This document shows positions 25,877-37,479 of a stretch of DNA of 64,000 nucleotides, piece after piece. Position numbers and translations under genes: made by a program. How positions within the stretch are numbered: position 1 is the stretch's first letter; each line of letters opens with the position of its first letter. Source of the DNA: Streptomyces rubellomurinus (GTDB lineage Bacteria > Actinomycetota > Actinomycetes > Streptomycetales > Streptomycetaceae); NCBI RefSeq assembly GCF_000961885.1, contig NZ_JZKH01000016.1, positions 46,498 to 110,497 of the forward strand, read 5' to 3'. A model generated the notes under the pieces. The model was given only the letters and a program-made list of their open reading frames with translations, ran no database searches and was not told the origin of the DNA.

Positions 25877-26401
25877 ATGAGTGTTCCTCTGACCCTGTTG
25901 GGGCTGCTGGAGCGGGAGCCGAGTCACGGCTACGACCTCAAGCGCGACTACGACACCTTCTTCAGCCGGGGAAAGCCCCTCCCGTACGGCCAGGTGTACT
26001 CCACGCTCGGCCGGCTGGCCCGGGACGGCAAGATCGTCGCCGGCGAGGCCGAGCCCGGCGACGGGCCCGACCGCAAGCGCTACGTGATCACCGAGACCGG
26101 GGCCACCGAGTTCGAGACCTGGCTCCAGGAGCCGGTCGCGCCCGAACCCACCCTGCAGTCCGTCCTGTTCACCAAGGTCGTGCTGGCCCTGATGCTCGGC
26201 CGCGACGCCGAGCTGTACCTGGACACCCAGCGTGCCGCCCACCTGCGCCGGATGCGCGAACTCACCGAACTGCGCCGCTCCGGACCGCTGGTGGACGCCC
26301 TGCTCGCCGACCACGGCCTGTTCCACCTGGAGGCGGACCTGCGCTGGATCGACCTGACCGTCGCCCGACTCGACGTGCTCGCCGCGGAGGTGCGCTCATG
26401 A
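25877..26401 (+). CDS. PadR-family transcriptional regulator
   Basis: 174 residues. N-terminal winged helix (LTLLGLLEREPSHGYDLKRDYDTFF, GQVYSTLGRLARDGKI, RKRYVITETGATEFETWL) and a C-terminal helical dimerisation domain (about 105-170) of the Vir/AphA type. Members repress neighbouring transporter genes and release DNA on binding a drug or metabolite. The start chosen is ATG 25877 where the family begins (MSVPL); an ATG four codons earlier is also possible. The stop overlaps the ABC ATPase start (ATGA), so regulator, ATPase and permease form one operon. Confidence 0.9.
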   Translation: MSVPLTLLGLLEREPSHGYDLKRDYDTFFSRGKPLPYGQVYSTLGRLARDGKIVAGEAEPGDGPDRKRYVITETGATEFETWLQEPVAPEPTLQSVLFTKVVLALMLGRDAELYLDTQRAAHLRRMRELTELRRSGPLVDALLADHGLFHLEADLRWIDLTVARLDVLAAEVRS

Positions 26402-27084
26402 CCACCGTCATCGAGGCCCGCGACCTCGCCCTCGCCTTCGGCGAGACGCCCGCCCTGCGCGGGGCGAGCCTGTCCGTCGAGGCCGGCGAGGTGCTGGCCG
26501 TGATGGGCCCCAGCGGCTCCGGCAAGTCGACGCTGCTGCACTGCCTGGCCGGCATCCTGGTGCCCGACGCGGGCGAGGTGCTGTTCAACGGGCAGCGCAT
26601 CGACACCCTGCCGGAGGCCCGGCGCAGCGCCCTGCGCCGCGACAAGTTCGGCTTCGTGTTCCAGTTCGGCCAGCTGGTGCCGGAGTTGACGGCCGAGGAG
26701 AACGTCGCCCTGCCGCTGCTGCTGAACGGAGTGCGCCGCTCCGCCGCCCTCGCCGAGGCCCGGCCCTGGTTCGCCCGGCTCGGCCTGGACGGCATGCAGG
26801 GCCGCCGCTCCGGTGAACTGTCCGGCGGTCAGGCCCAACGCGTGGCGCTCGCCCGCGGCCTGGTGGCCCGCCCGCAGGTGTTGTTCGCCGACGAGCCGAC
26901 CGGCGCGCTGGACTCGCTGACCGGCGAGCAGGTGATGGAGCTGATGGTCGGCGCGGCCCGCGAGCAGGGCACCACGGTCGTCCTGGTCACCCACGAGGCC
27001 CGGGTCGCCGCCTACGCGGACCGCGAGGCGATCGTGCGCGACGGCCGGGCCCGTACGCTGCGGGCCGAATCGGTGGCCCCGTGA
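26398..27084 (+). CDS. ABC transporter ATP-binding protein in PadR operon
   Basis: 228 residues with Walker A GPSGSGKST, Q-loop FVFQFGQ, signature LSGGQAQR, Walker B VLFADEPTGALDS and switch LVTHE, a complete LolD/MacB-type ATPase. It couples to the permease at 27081 through a GTGA overlap. This is the second ABC/FtsX pair in the window; the first (17346-20977) is on the other strand and lacks a linked regulator. Confidence 0.92.
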   Translation: MTTVIEARDLALAFGETPALRGASLSVEAGEVLAVMGPSGSGKSTLLHCLAGILVPDAGEVLFNGQRIDTLPEARRSALRRDKFGFVFQFGQLVPELTAEENVALPLLLNGVRRSAALAEARPWFARLGLDGMQGRRSGELSGGQAQRVALARGLVARPQVLFADEPTGALDSLTGEQVMELMVGAAREQGTTVVLVTHEARVAAYADREAIVRDGRARTLRAESVAP

Positions 27085-29336
27085 TCCCCTTCTCGCTGCG
27101 CCTGACCGTCAGCGGCGGCCGGGAGGCCCTGGCCCGGCTGGTCACGATCACGGCGGCGGTGGCGATCGGCGTGGGGCTGCTGCTCTCCACGTTCGCCGCC
27201 GTCAACGCGCTGGACCGGGTCAACGACCGCCAGCGCTGGATGAACACGGGCGCCGCCGGCGCGACGGCCACGGCCCCGGTGGACCGCCTGTGGTGGGAAG
27301 CCCGGGAGGACTACCACGACGGCAGGTCCGTCTTCCGGGTCGAGGTCGCCGCCGAGGGGCCCACCGCGCCGGTGCCGCCGGGCCTGACCGGACTGCCGGC
27401 CCCGGGCGAGTACGTCGCCTCGCCCGCGCTGCAGAAGCTGCTGCGCGACACCCCGGCCGCCGAGCTGGCGGACCGCTTCCCGGGCCGCCTGGCCGGCACC
27501 GTCGGCGACGCGGCGCTGCCCTCCCCGGACAGCCTGACGGTCGTCGTGGGCGGCACGGTGGACGAGGTGCGGGCGCTGCCCGGGGCCACGGCCGTGACCT
27601 CCATCGCGACCACGGTCCCGGCCGAGTGCGACCACGCCTGCTTCGGCGCGGGCGTGCACGGCGACTCGATGCTGCTGATCCTCACCGTGGTGGCCGGAGC
27701 GCTGATCTTCCCGGTGCTGGTCTTCATCGGCACCGCCACCCGGCTCTCCGCCGCCTCCCGCGAGCAGCGCTTCGCCGCGATGCGGCTGGTCGGGGCGACG
27801 CCGGGGCAGATCTCGGTGGTCTCGGCGGTGGAGTCCGCGGTCGCGGCCGTGGCCGGCACCCTGGCCGGCTTCGGCGTGTACTCCGCGCTGCGGCCGCTGG
27901 TCGCGGACGTGCCGTTCACCGGCGACCGGTTCTTCGTGACGGACCTCGGCCTGAGCCCCGCCCAGGCGGCCGGGGTGGCGCTGGGCGTGCCGCTCGCGGC
28001 GGCGGCCGCCGCCCGGCTGGCGCTGCGCCGGGTGGTGGTCTCCCCGCTCGGGGTGTCGCGCCGGGTGACGCCGAAGCCGCCGCGCGCCTGGCGGCTGATC
28101 CCGCTGGTGGCGGGCCTGGCCGAGCTGGGCTACCTGGTCGTCCGGCACCCGTCGACGACCAGCGGCCAGTCGGCGGGCTACCTGAGCGGCTTCGTGCTGG
28201 TGATGCTGGGCCTGGTGATCGGCGGGCCGTGGCTGACGATGGCCGCCGCCCGGGCCGTCGCCCGGCGGACCAGCCGGCCGGCCTCGCTGATCGCGATGCG
28301 GCGGCTGGCGGACGACCCGAAGACGGGGTTCCGCGCGGTCGCCGGCCTGGTGCTGGCGCTGTTCGTGACCACGGCGACGGTCGGGATCATCGGCACGATC
28401 AACGCCGAGCGGGGAACCGCCCTGGGCGGTGACGCGCTGGTACGCAAGGCGATCGTGGACGACCCGCTGCTGGCCGGGGACAGCGTGATCAACGGGGACG
28501 TCGCGGGCACGATCCCCGCGGTCTCCGCCGATGTCGCGGCGCAGGCCCGGGCCGTGCCCGGCTTCGAGGGGATGGCGCTGGCGCACGAGAACCCGGCGCG
28601 CCTGGGCGCGGTGCGCCGCGGCGACCGCCCGCTCGTCCCGGTCCTGGTGCGCTGCTCGGAGCTGGCGCAGATCCCGATGGTCGGCCACTGCGCGCCCGGC
28701 GCCGCCGTCGCGGCCGTCGACCGCTTCCAGTTCGTGGACCTCCAGTCGGACTCGGGCCACGAGTGGCCGGCGGTGCCGATCTCCCCCGAGGAGGTCGACA
28801 AGCTGCCGGTCCGGCTGATCTACGCGACCACGGACGGCTCCACGCCGGCCATGGAGCGGCTGCGGACGATCTTCAGCCGCAACTACCCGACGCACGTGGC
28901 CCGGGTGGCCGACGACTGGGCCTCCGAGGCGCAGAAGAAGCTCCAGGGCTGGCGCCAGCTGGCGAACGTCGTGCTGCTGACCACCCTGCCGATCGCCGGC
29001 TGCGGCCTCGCGGTGAGCGTGGTCGCCGGACTGTCCGACCGCCGCCGCCCGTTCGCGATGCTGCGGCTGACCGGGGCGCCGCTGCGGCTGCTGCAACGGG
29101 TGGTCGGGCTGGAGAGCGCACTGCCGCTGCTGGTGGTGGCGGCGCTCGCGATCGGGACGGGCTTCGCGTCGGCGGCTCTGTTCCTCAGGTCGCAGATGGG
29201 GTACGACCTGGCGTCGCCCGGCGCGCTGTACTACGGGCTGACGTCCTTCGGGATCGTCGCCTCGCTGGGGATCATCGCCTCGACGCTGCCGCTGCTGCGC
29301 CGGATCACCGGGCCGGAGGCGGCCCGCAACGGCTGA
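27081..29336 (+). CDS. FtsX-like ABC permease in PadR operon
   Basis: 751 residues. N-terminal helix (about 15-38), extracytoplasmic domain with a CDHAC pair (ECDHACFGAGVHG), FtsX core helices around 208-345 (FAAMRLVGATPGQISVV motif), a second half with CSELAQIPMVGHC outside, and C-terminal helices with PFAMLRLTGAPLRLLQRVV. Such permeases export peptides, lipids or antibiotics under PadR control; substrate not deducible. The two extracytoplasmic cysteine pairs may form disulfides. Confidence 0.9.
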   Translation: MIPFSLRLTVSGGREALARLVTITAAVAIGVGLLLSTFAAVNALDRVNDRQRWMNTGAAGATATAPVDRLWWEAREDYHDGRSVFRVEVAAEGPTAPVPPGLTGLPAPGEYVASPALQKLLRDTPAAELADRFPGRLAGTVGDAALPSPDSLTVVVGGTVDEVRALPGATAVTSIATTVPAECDHACFGAGVHGDSMLLILTVVAGALIFPVLVFIGTATRLSAASREQRFAAMRLVGATPGQISVVSAVESAVAAVAGTLAGFGVYSALRPLVADVPFTGDRFFVTDLGLSPAQAAGVALGVPLAAAAAARLALRRVVVSPLGVSRRVTPKPPRAWRLIPLVAGLAELGYLVVRHPSTTSGQSAGYLSGFVLVMLGLVIGGPWLTMAAARAVARRTSRPASLIAMRRLADDPKTGFRAVAGLVLALFVTTATVGIIGTINAERGTALGGDALVRKAIVDDPLLAGDSVINGDVAGTIPAVSADVAAQARAVPGFEGMALAHENPARLGAVRRGDRPLVPVLVRCSELAQIPMVGHCAPGAAVAAVDRFQFVDLQSDSGHEWPAVPISPEEVDKLPVRLIYATTDGSTPAMERLRTIFSRNYPTHVARVADDWASEAQKKLQGWRQLANVVLLTTLPIAGCGLAVSVVAGLSDRRRPFAMLRLTGAPLRLLQRVVGLESALPLLVVAALAIGTGFASAALFLRSQMGYDLASPGALYYGLTSFGIVASLGIIASTLPLLRRITGPEAARNG

Positions 29337-29365
29337 GCACCGTAAGGGAGGTGCCCCGCGGGGGA

Positions 29366-29404
29366 GTTGCCCCGTTGCCCTGTTGCCCTGTTGCCCCGTC
29401 GCCC
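29366..29404. repeat. Tandem octamer GTTGCCCY
   Basis: Five near-perfect units begin at 29366, 29374, 29382, 29390 and 29398, the last being GTCGCCC. The array runs directly into the terminator at 29398. It probably arose by slippage in the non-coding gap. Confidence 0.8.
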
Positions 29405-29421
29405 GCCGATCAGCGGGCGAC
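29398..29421. terminator. Bidirectional terminator between FtsX permease and Nudix gene
   Basis: GTCGCCCGC (29398-29406), loop CGATCA, GCGGGCGAC (29413-29421). The loop contains the stop codon of the minus-strand Nudix gene, and the plus-strand permease ends 61 bases earlier, so one hairpin can serve both. Confidence 0.65.
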
Positions 29422-29862
29422 GGGGTAGCCGTGCGTGGCGGCCCGGCGTTCGACGACCGGCTCGGACAGCCAGCTGCCGAGCACCAGCGCGGACGGGTAG
29501 AACATCGGCCGCGGCAGCGCGTCCACCGGCACGCGCTCCCAGCCGGCGCAGGCGTGCGGCTCGGTGACCACCGCCTCCGCCAGGCTCGGCGGCGCGAGCA
29601 CGGCGGCGGTCAGCCGGGGCCGGCCGAGCTCGTGGTCGAGGTGGACGGCGAGCACCCGCATCCGCTCGGCGGGCAGCACGATGCCGGTCTCCTCGGCGAG
29701 TTCGCGCGCCGCCGTCTGCTCGAAGGACTCGCCCGGGTCGACCTTGCCGCCGGGCAGGCTCCAGGTGGGCGGCTCGCTGGCGGTGGTGCGGCGGCCGATC
29801 AGCACCCGGCCGTCGCCGGTGGGCACGATGATCCCGGCGCCGAGCATCGGAGCGGTGGTCAA
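29410..29862 (-). CDS. Nudix hydrolase
   Basis: 150 residues. A full Nudix box GX5EX7REUXEEXGU spans 39-61 (G39, E45, R53-E54, E57-E58, G60), with E57/E58 as Mg2+ ligands. The core IIVPTGDGRVLIGRRTTASEPPTWSLPGGK is like the MutT/ADP-ribose group, so it hydrolyses a nucleoside diphosphate linked to X; which one is not clear. It ends in the shared terminator and starts 21 bases after the SDR gene upstream, possibly in one operon. Confidence 0.9.
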   Translation of the reverse strand: MTTAPMLGAGIIVPTGDGRVLIGRRTTASEPPTWSLPGGKVDPGESFEQTAARELAEETGIVLPAERMRVLAVHLDHELGRPRLTAAVLAPPSLAEAVVTEPHACAGWERVPVDALPRPMFYPSALVLGSWLSEPVVERRAATHGYPVAR

Positions 29863-29883
29863 CTCGGGTCCTCCTTCAGCTGG

Positions 29884-31383
29884 TTACCAGTTGGCGCGCT
29901 CGTAGTCCTTGAGGAAGCAGCCGTACAGGTCCTCGCCGGCCTCGCCGCGCACGATCGGGTCGTACACCCGGGCGGCGCCGTCGACCAGGTCGAGCGGGGC
30001 GTGGAAGCCCTCGTCGGCGAGGCGCATCTTGTCCGGGTGCGGGCGCTCGTCGGTGATCCAGCCGGTGTCGACGGCGGTCATCAGGATGCCGTCGGTCTGG
30101 AACATCTCCTGCGCGCTGGTGCGGGTGAGCATGTTGAGCGCGGCCTTGGCCATGTTGGTGTGCGGGTGGCCGGCGCCCTTGTAGCCGCGCGAGAACACGC
30201 CCTCCATCGCGGACACGTTCACCACGTACTTGCGGCGCGAGGCGGAGGCCGCCATCGCCGGGCGCAGCCGGCTGATCAGGATGAACGGCGCGGTGGAGTT
30301 GCAGAGCTGGACCTCCAGCAGCTCGACCGGGCCGACCTCCTGGACGGTCTGCACCCAGCTGTTGGTGTCGGCGAGGTCGGGCACCAGGCCGCCGGCGTCG
30401 ATCGCGGTGCCGGCCGCGATCCGGGCGGGTGTGGCGGAGCCGGTGACCAGGGCGAGCGAGGTGACGTCCTCGGCGGCGAGGCGCTGCCCGTCGCCGCCCG
30501 CCTGGTGGGGGAGGGCGGGCAGGTCGACGCTGCCGCTGCCGAAGCGGCCGATGGTGGTGGACTGCGGCAGCTCGCCGGCCGGCAGCGGGGCGGACTCGGC
30601 GTTGACCAGCTCGCGGTAGGACTCCGGCGGGCGGCGCACGGTCTGCGCGGCGTTGTTGATCAGGATGTCCAGCGGGCCGTCCGCGGCGACCTCGTCGGCG
30701 AGCGCCAGCACCTGGGCGGGGTCGCGCAGGTCGATGCCGACGATCTTGAGGCGGTGGATCCACTCGGCGCTGTCCGGCATCGCCTTGAAGCGGCGGATCG
30801 CGTCGTTCGGGAAGCGGGTGGTGATGGTGGTGTGGGCGCCGTCGCGCAGCAGCATCAGCGCGATGTACATCCCGATCTTGGCCCGGCCGCCGGTGAGCAG
30901 CGCGCGCTTGCCGGTCAGGTCGGCCCGGGCGTCGCGGCGGGCCCGGTTGATCGCGGCGCAGCGCTGGCAGAGGTTGTGGTAGAACGCGTCGACCTCGACG
31001 TACCGCTGCTTGCAGGTGTAGCAGGAGCGGGGCCGCTCCAGGATGCCGGCGATCTCGGTGGTGGTGACGGTGGTGAGGCCGAAGGCGCCGGCCGTCTCGT
31101 CGTCGATCCGGGTGGGGGCGCCGGTGGCGGTACGGGCGGTGACCGCGCGGTCGTTGGCGGTCTTCCGGGCCCGGGTCTCCTGGCGGCGGCGCTGCTTGAG
31201 GGTGCGGAATATGCCGCCGACCGCCTGCCGGACGGTGATCGCGTCCGGGTGGTCGACGTGCAGCTCGTCGAGCTCGGCGATCACTTCGAGGCAGAGCTTC
31301 AGGCGCTCCGGGTCGAGGCCGGGGCCGTAGTCGATCTCCTCCTCGGTCGGGCCCTGCTCGATGTCCTGGTGCTGGATGTCCAC
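29884..31383 (-). CDS. SDR-type oxidoreductase with N-terminal four-cysteine knuckle
   Basis: 499 residues, about twice the size of a classical SDR. Residues 1-110 are helical and unassigned. C121/C124 and C139/C142 form a CxxC-x14-CxxC zinc-knuckle-like motif. The Rossmann domain starts at 158 (GKRALLTGGRAKIGMYIAL) and has NNAAQ and NVSAMEG. The catalytic YxxxK position reads TNMAK, so the usual tyrosine is threonine, and an insert of about 100 residues lies between NNAAQ and the later strands. Similar long SDR-like proteins occur in actinomycetes and fungi; reaction unknown, and without tyrosine it may not be a standard reductase. Confidence 0.8.
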   Translation of the reverse strand: MDIQHQDIEQGPTEEEIDYGPGLDPERLKLCLEVIAELDELHVDHPDAITVRQAVGGIFRTLKQRRRQETRARKTANDRAVTARTATGAPTRIDDETAGAFGLTTVTTTEIAGILERPRSCYTCKQRYVEVDAFYHNLCQRCAAINRARRDARADLTGKRALLTGGRAKIGMYIALMLLRDGAHTTITTRFPNDAIRRFKAMPDSAEWIHRLKIVGIDLRDPAQVLALADEVAADGPLDILINNAAQTVRRPPESYRELVNAESAPLPAGELPQSTTIGRFGSGSVDLPALPHQAGGDGQRLAAEDVTSLALVTGSATPARIAAGTAIDAGGLVPDLADTNSWVQTVQEVGPVELLEVQLCNSTAPFILISRLRPAMAASASRRKYVVNVSAMEGVFSRGYKGAGHPHTNMAKAALNMLTRTSAQEMFQTDGILMTAVDTGWITDERPHPDKMRLADEGFHAPLDLVDGAARVYDPIVRGEAGEDLYGCFLKDYERANW

Positions 31384-33911
<2,528 letters not shown>

Positions 33912-34044
33912 GTGCCACCCTCCGATGCCGATCGTGCACTGATCGCATCATCGTGACAGCGCGCTCGGGCGCTCGGCGGGCGCGGCGCCACGGCCGTCGA
34001 GGTGACGTCCGGGCCCGCGGGCCCCGCGTGGTGTCCGGTCGTCG

Positions 34045-34434
34045 TCAGCCCAGCTCGTACTCCAGGACGTAGGTGTGGGCACCGGTCTCGTCGACGGTCA
34101 GGTGGAACTCCCCGGTGATCCCGGCCAGCTCGCCCGAGCCCGTGCCCGGGACCACGCGGATCGTCGTCCCCGCGGTGTCCCAGGCCGTGTGCTGGAGCAC
34201 GAACCCGCCCTTGCGCCCGTCCAGTTCACCCGTCACGTGCTCCACGGCGACGTAGGAGGCGGGGGCGCCGTCCGGCCCGCCCACCGACAGCATCCGCACC
34301 TCGCTCGTGCCGCTCAGCCCGCCCGTGAACGTCTTGGCGATCCTGATCCGCCCGAACGAGGCGCCCTCCCGCTCCTCCGTCTCCACCGGCTCGAACGTGG
34401 TCAGCTCGAACGACCCCGCAGTCTTGAACTCCAT
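34045..34434 (-). CDS. DUF3224-family beta-barrel protein
   Basis: 129 residues, wholly beta in pattern: FGRIRIAKTFTGGLSGTSEVRMLSVGG, SYVAVEHVTGELDGRKGGFVLQHTAWD, GTGSGELAGITGEFHLTVDETGAHTYVLEYEL. This matches DUF3224, small allene-oxide-cyclase-like barrels without known activity. A single-gene unit, divergent from rluA-type 34578. The short gap to the DUF5995 gene (133 bp) shows nothing. Confidence 0.85.
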   Translation of the reverse strand: MEFKTAGSFELTTFEPVETEEREGASFGRIRIAKTFTGGLSGTSEVRMLSVGGPDGAPASYVAVEHVTGELDGRKGGFVLQHTAWDTAGTTIRVVPGTGSGELAGITGEFHLTVDETGAHTYVLEYELG

Positions 34435-34577
34435 GGCACTGTCCCCTCGTCACCCGCGCCGTCACCCGCGCACGGCCGTCTCCCGCGCACGGCCGGGCCC
34501 CTCGCCGACCGTGGGGGAAGCCTTGCACACGGCACTGACATTGATGCCCAGCCCGGCGCACTAGGCTGGGCCGGGAG

Positions 34578-35528
34578 ATGAGACGCAAGAGCCGCCGCCC
34601 GACCTCCCCCCTCCCGCAGCGCCACGGCGTGGACCCGGCGCACCTGCGCCTGCCGATCGAGGGCGACTGGCCCACCGTCCGGGCGTACCTGGTGGCGCGG
34701 CTGCCCGCGGTCGGCGCCGAGCGGATCGACGAGGCGCTGGCCGGGCGGGAGATCGTCGGCGAGCACGGCCCGATCGCCCCCGAGGAACCGTTCCTGCCCG
34801 GCGCGCACCTGTGGTTCTACCGGGACCTCCCCGAGGAGGTGCACGTCCCGTTCGAGCTGGTCGTGCTGCACCGCGACGAGCACCTGGTCGTCGTCGACAA
34901 ACCGCACTTCCTGGCCACCACCCCGCGCGGGCGGCACGTCGCCGAGACGGCGCTCTCCCGGCTGCGGCACGGCCTCGACCTGCCCGCGCTCAGCCCCGCG
35001 CACCGCCTGGACCGGCTCACCGCCGGGCTCGCCATGTTCGTGGTCCGCCCCGAGGACCGCGGCGCGTACCAGACGCTGTTCCGCGACCGGCGGGTGCGCA
35101 AGGAGTACCGGGCCGTCGCCGGGTACGACCCGGCGCTGGAACTGCCGCGCACCGTGCGCAGCCACATCGTCAAGGAGCGCGGGGTCATCGCCGCCCGGGA
35201 GATCGACGCGCCGCCGAACAGCGAGAGCCGGATCGAACTGCTGGAGCGGCGCGACCGCCTCGCCCACTACCGCCTGCTGCCGCACAGCGGCCGCACCCAC
35301 CAGCTGCGGCTGCACATGAGCGGCCTAGGCCTGCCGATCCTCGGCGACCCGGTGTATCCCGAGGTGCTGCCCGAACCCGCCCCGGACGACTTCCGCCGGC
35401 CGCTGCAACTCCTCGCCTCCGCCGTCGAGTTCACCGACCCGCTGACGGGCCGGGAGCGCCGCTTCGAGTCCCGCCGCAGCCTCGCCGCCTGGACCGACCC
35501 GCGGGCCTGGGCGGCCGGCCCGGCCTGA
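34578..35528 (+). CDS. RluA-family pseudouridine synthase
   Basis: 316 residues. The catalytic aspartate is D145 in HRLDRLTAGL; other family blocks are VVVDKPHFLATTP, KEYRAVAGYDP and LPHSGRTHQLRLHMSGLGLPILGDPVY. It isomerises uridine to pseudouridine in rRNA or tRNA; the exact site cannot be read. An S4-like N-terminal region (PTVRAYLVARLPAVGAERIDEALAGREI) may bind RNA. A TAGGCT box at 34562-34567 ends ten bases before the ATG, so the message is nearly leaderless. Confidence 0.92.
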   Translation: MRRKSRRPTSPLPQRHGVDPAHLRLPIEGDWPTVRAYLVARLPAVGAERIDEALAGREIVGEHGPIAPEEPFLPGAHLWFYRDLPEEVHVPFELVVLHRDEHLVVVDKPHFLATTPRGRHVAETALSRLRHGLDLPALSPAHRLDRLTAGLAMFVVRPEDRGAYQTLFRDRRVRKEYRAVAGYDPALELPRTVRSHIVKERGVIAAREIDAPPNSESRIELLERRDRLAHYRLLPHSGRTHQLRLHMSGLGLPILGDPVYPEVLPEPAPDDFRRPLQLLASAVEFTDPLTGRERRFESRRSLAAWTDPRAWAAGPA

Positions 35529-35553
35529 TCTGCGGTTCGGCCCGATCGGCAGC

Positions 35554-36039
35554 TCAAGCGAGCGGGACGAGGCGCTCCAGGTAGCAGGGCGCGGGCCGGT
35601 CCGGCGTGATGAGCAGCGACTGCACCCGGTAGCGGCCGGGCGGGAGGTCGACGGTCAGGTACTCGCCGAGCTCGATCGCCTCCGCGCCGCCGCCCACGGT
35701 GTCGATGAGCAGGTACCGCCCGGCCGTCAACTCGGCCACCGGGCCGTCCTCCCAGACGCCGGCGCGCAGTGCCTCCGCCACCGGCGGCCGGAGGTCGTCG
35801 TCGAGGTCGAGGTCGACGGGGCGGACGAAGATCCGCTCCTGCGCCAGCCAGCGGACGGGCAGCGGCTCCGCGCCCAGGACGAGCAGGTCGCCGTGCCCGG
35901 CCACCCGGTGGACGGCCGCGTAGCCGCCCTCGAACACGTCGGCCTCCTCGCCGGTCCACCCGGCGGCGGTCGCTTCGGGGCACAGCACGTACCAACCGCT
36001 GTCCGTGCCGTCGAGCCAGGCCTGCTTCGTGTGCGTCAT
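35554..36039 (-). CDS. Immunity-like protein (Imm21-type)
   Basis: 161 residues, soluble and acidic. The segment AAVHRVAGHGDLLVLGAEPLPVRWLAQERIFVRPVDLD resembles Imm21 immunity proteins of polymorphic toxin systems, and the second half continues beta-rich (GRYLLIDTVGGGAEAIELGEYLTVDLPPGRYRVQ). No toxin gene is next to it; neighbours are RluA and an alpha/beta hydrolase. Identification rests on pattern only; a stand-alone protective or merely related protein are both possible. Confidence 0.5.
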   Translation of the reverse strand: MTHTKQAWLDGTDSGWYVLCPEATAAGWTGEEADVFEGGYAAVHRVAGHGDLLVLGAEPLPVRWLAQERIFVRPVDLDLDDDLRPPVAEALRAGVWEDGPVAELTAGRYLLIDTVGGGAEAIELGEYLTVDLPPGRYRVQSLLITPDRPAPCYLERLVPLA

Positions 36040-36121
36040 GAGGGTGATCCTCGCACGCGGGAGCGGGAAGTCGGCATCGTCGACCTCCCGCTCCCGCGCC
36101 CGCTCCGCTCGGGCGGGCCGG

Positions 36122-37318
36122 TCAGGAGTGGAACGTCACCTCCGGGTTGGCCGGCGTCGGCCCGTCCAGCAGCGGCTGGTCGATCCCCTTGAGCTGGAGG
36201 TCGAAGAAGGCCGCGACGTACGCGCGGGTGAGCTCCACGCCGCGCTGCGCGGACATCGTGCTGCCGGGCGGCGTCGGCAGGCCGAACTTCTCGGAGAACA
36301 GCATCAGGTCGGTGAAGCTGAGGTGGTTGGCGCCGTGGAAGGTGATCCACCGCCTCCAGCCGTCGAGCCGGGCCCAGGCGTCGGTCCAGGACTTGTCCTC
36401 GGGACCGTCCAGCGCGCGCCCGAGCATCAGGTACGGCTTGCCGCCGATCCCGGAGTCCGGCACCGCGTAGTCCAGGGAGCCGTCGAGGTCGGCCCCGGCC
36501 TTGATGCGGTCGTCGGTGAGCAGCGCCGGGACGGTCGCGGCGCCGCCGGCCGAGTGCCCGGCCATGCCGATGCGGTCGCGGTCGATCAGGCGGGCGTAGC
36601 GCCAGGCCGGGTGGGGGCGGTCGGTGAGCCGGTCGAGGACGAAGGAGACATCCTTCGCCCGGCTCGCGTCCAGACCCGCCCACGCCTTGTCGTCGTGCAG
36701 CGTGCCGCAGACGGTGCACGGCAGCGTCGTCCCGTCCGGGAAGGTGGTGCCGGAGTTCTCGTAGGTGTGGTCGACCAGGGCGACGACGTACCCGCGGCTG
36801 GTCAGGTCCTCGGCGAGGCCGGTCAGTTCGGTGCGCGGTGCGGTGAAGCCGGGGGAGAGGACGATCAGCGGGTAGTGGCCGCCCTGCGGTCGGGCGTCGG
36901 CCCGCGCCCAGGTCCGGGTGCCGGTCAGCGCCTCGGTGGGGAGGTGGTTGCCGGGGACCTTGGCGTCCAGCAGCAGCCGCGCCGCCTCGGGCGTCATGTA
37001 CGGCGCGGGGCTGCCCGTGCCGGGGTGCGCGGGGTAGTACATCGAGACCATCAGCTGGCGCGGCCCGGCGGAGGGGACCCACGGGTCCGGCCGGTCCTCG
37101 TCGACGAGGTGCAGGACGTCCAACCCGACGGCGAACGGCCCGGTCGGGCGGGGGAGTTCGACGGGGGTGGTCGCCGGCGCCGCGTCGGCGACGGTGACGG
37201 TGACGGGGGCGGGGCGGCCCGGCGAGGGTGCGGCCAGGGCCGGTACGGCGGTGGCGACGGACAGCGGCAGCGCGAGCAGCAGGGCTGCCGCGGCGGCGGT
37301 GCGACGAAGTCGGCTCAT
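36122..37318 (-). CDS. Secreted alpha/beta hydrolase (PAF-acetylhydrolase-like)
   Basis: 398 residues with a Sec signal peptide (RLRR, hydrophobic core, cleavage near A30 in ALAAP). The alpha/beta-hydrolase nucleophile is in RIGMAGHSAGGAATVPAL; a DHTYENSG strand, DGSLDY and FHGANHLSF (histidine end) complete a plausible triad. The layout, with QLMVSMYYPAHPGTG at the N-terminus, matches the platelet-activating-factor-acetylhydrolase/dienelactone-hydrolase-like group, so an extracellular lipase or esterase is likely. The start is ATG 37318; the reading frame beyond is a shadow of the thiolase. Confidence 0.85.
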   Translation of the reverse strand: MSRLRRTAAAAALLLALPLSVATAVPALAAPSPGRPAPVTVTVADAAPATTPVELPRPTGPFAVGLDVLHLVDEDRPDPWVPSAGPRQLMVSMYYPAHPGTGSPAPYMTPEAARLLLDAKVPGNHLPTEALTGTRTWARADARPQGGHYPLIVLSPGFTAPRTELTGLAEDLTSRGYVVALVDHTYENSGTTFPDGTTLPCTVCGTLHDDKAWAGLDASRAKDVSFVLDRLTDRPHPAWRYARLIDRDRIGMAGHSAGGAATVPALLTDDRIKAGADLDGSLDYAVPDSGIGGKPYLMLGRALDGPEDKSWTDAWARLDGWRRWITFHGANHLSFTDLMLFSEKFGLPTPPGSTMSAQRGVELTRAYVAAFFDLQLKGIDQPLLDGPTPANPEVTFHS

Positions 37319-37479
37319 GTCAGCACCGTAGGTGCGCCGCACGGGAGTTGACGTCACCTCGGGGATGTAGTGATCCCCTCCGGGGGGTGGCCACCGGCCC
37401 CCTAGGGGCACCGGTGGCCGGGGACGGCGGGGGTCGGTGCGGGTCGGCGCGGGTCGGCGCGGGTCGGCGCGGGCGGCGC

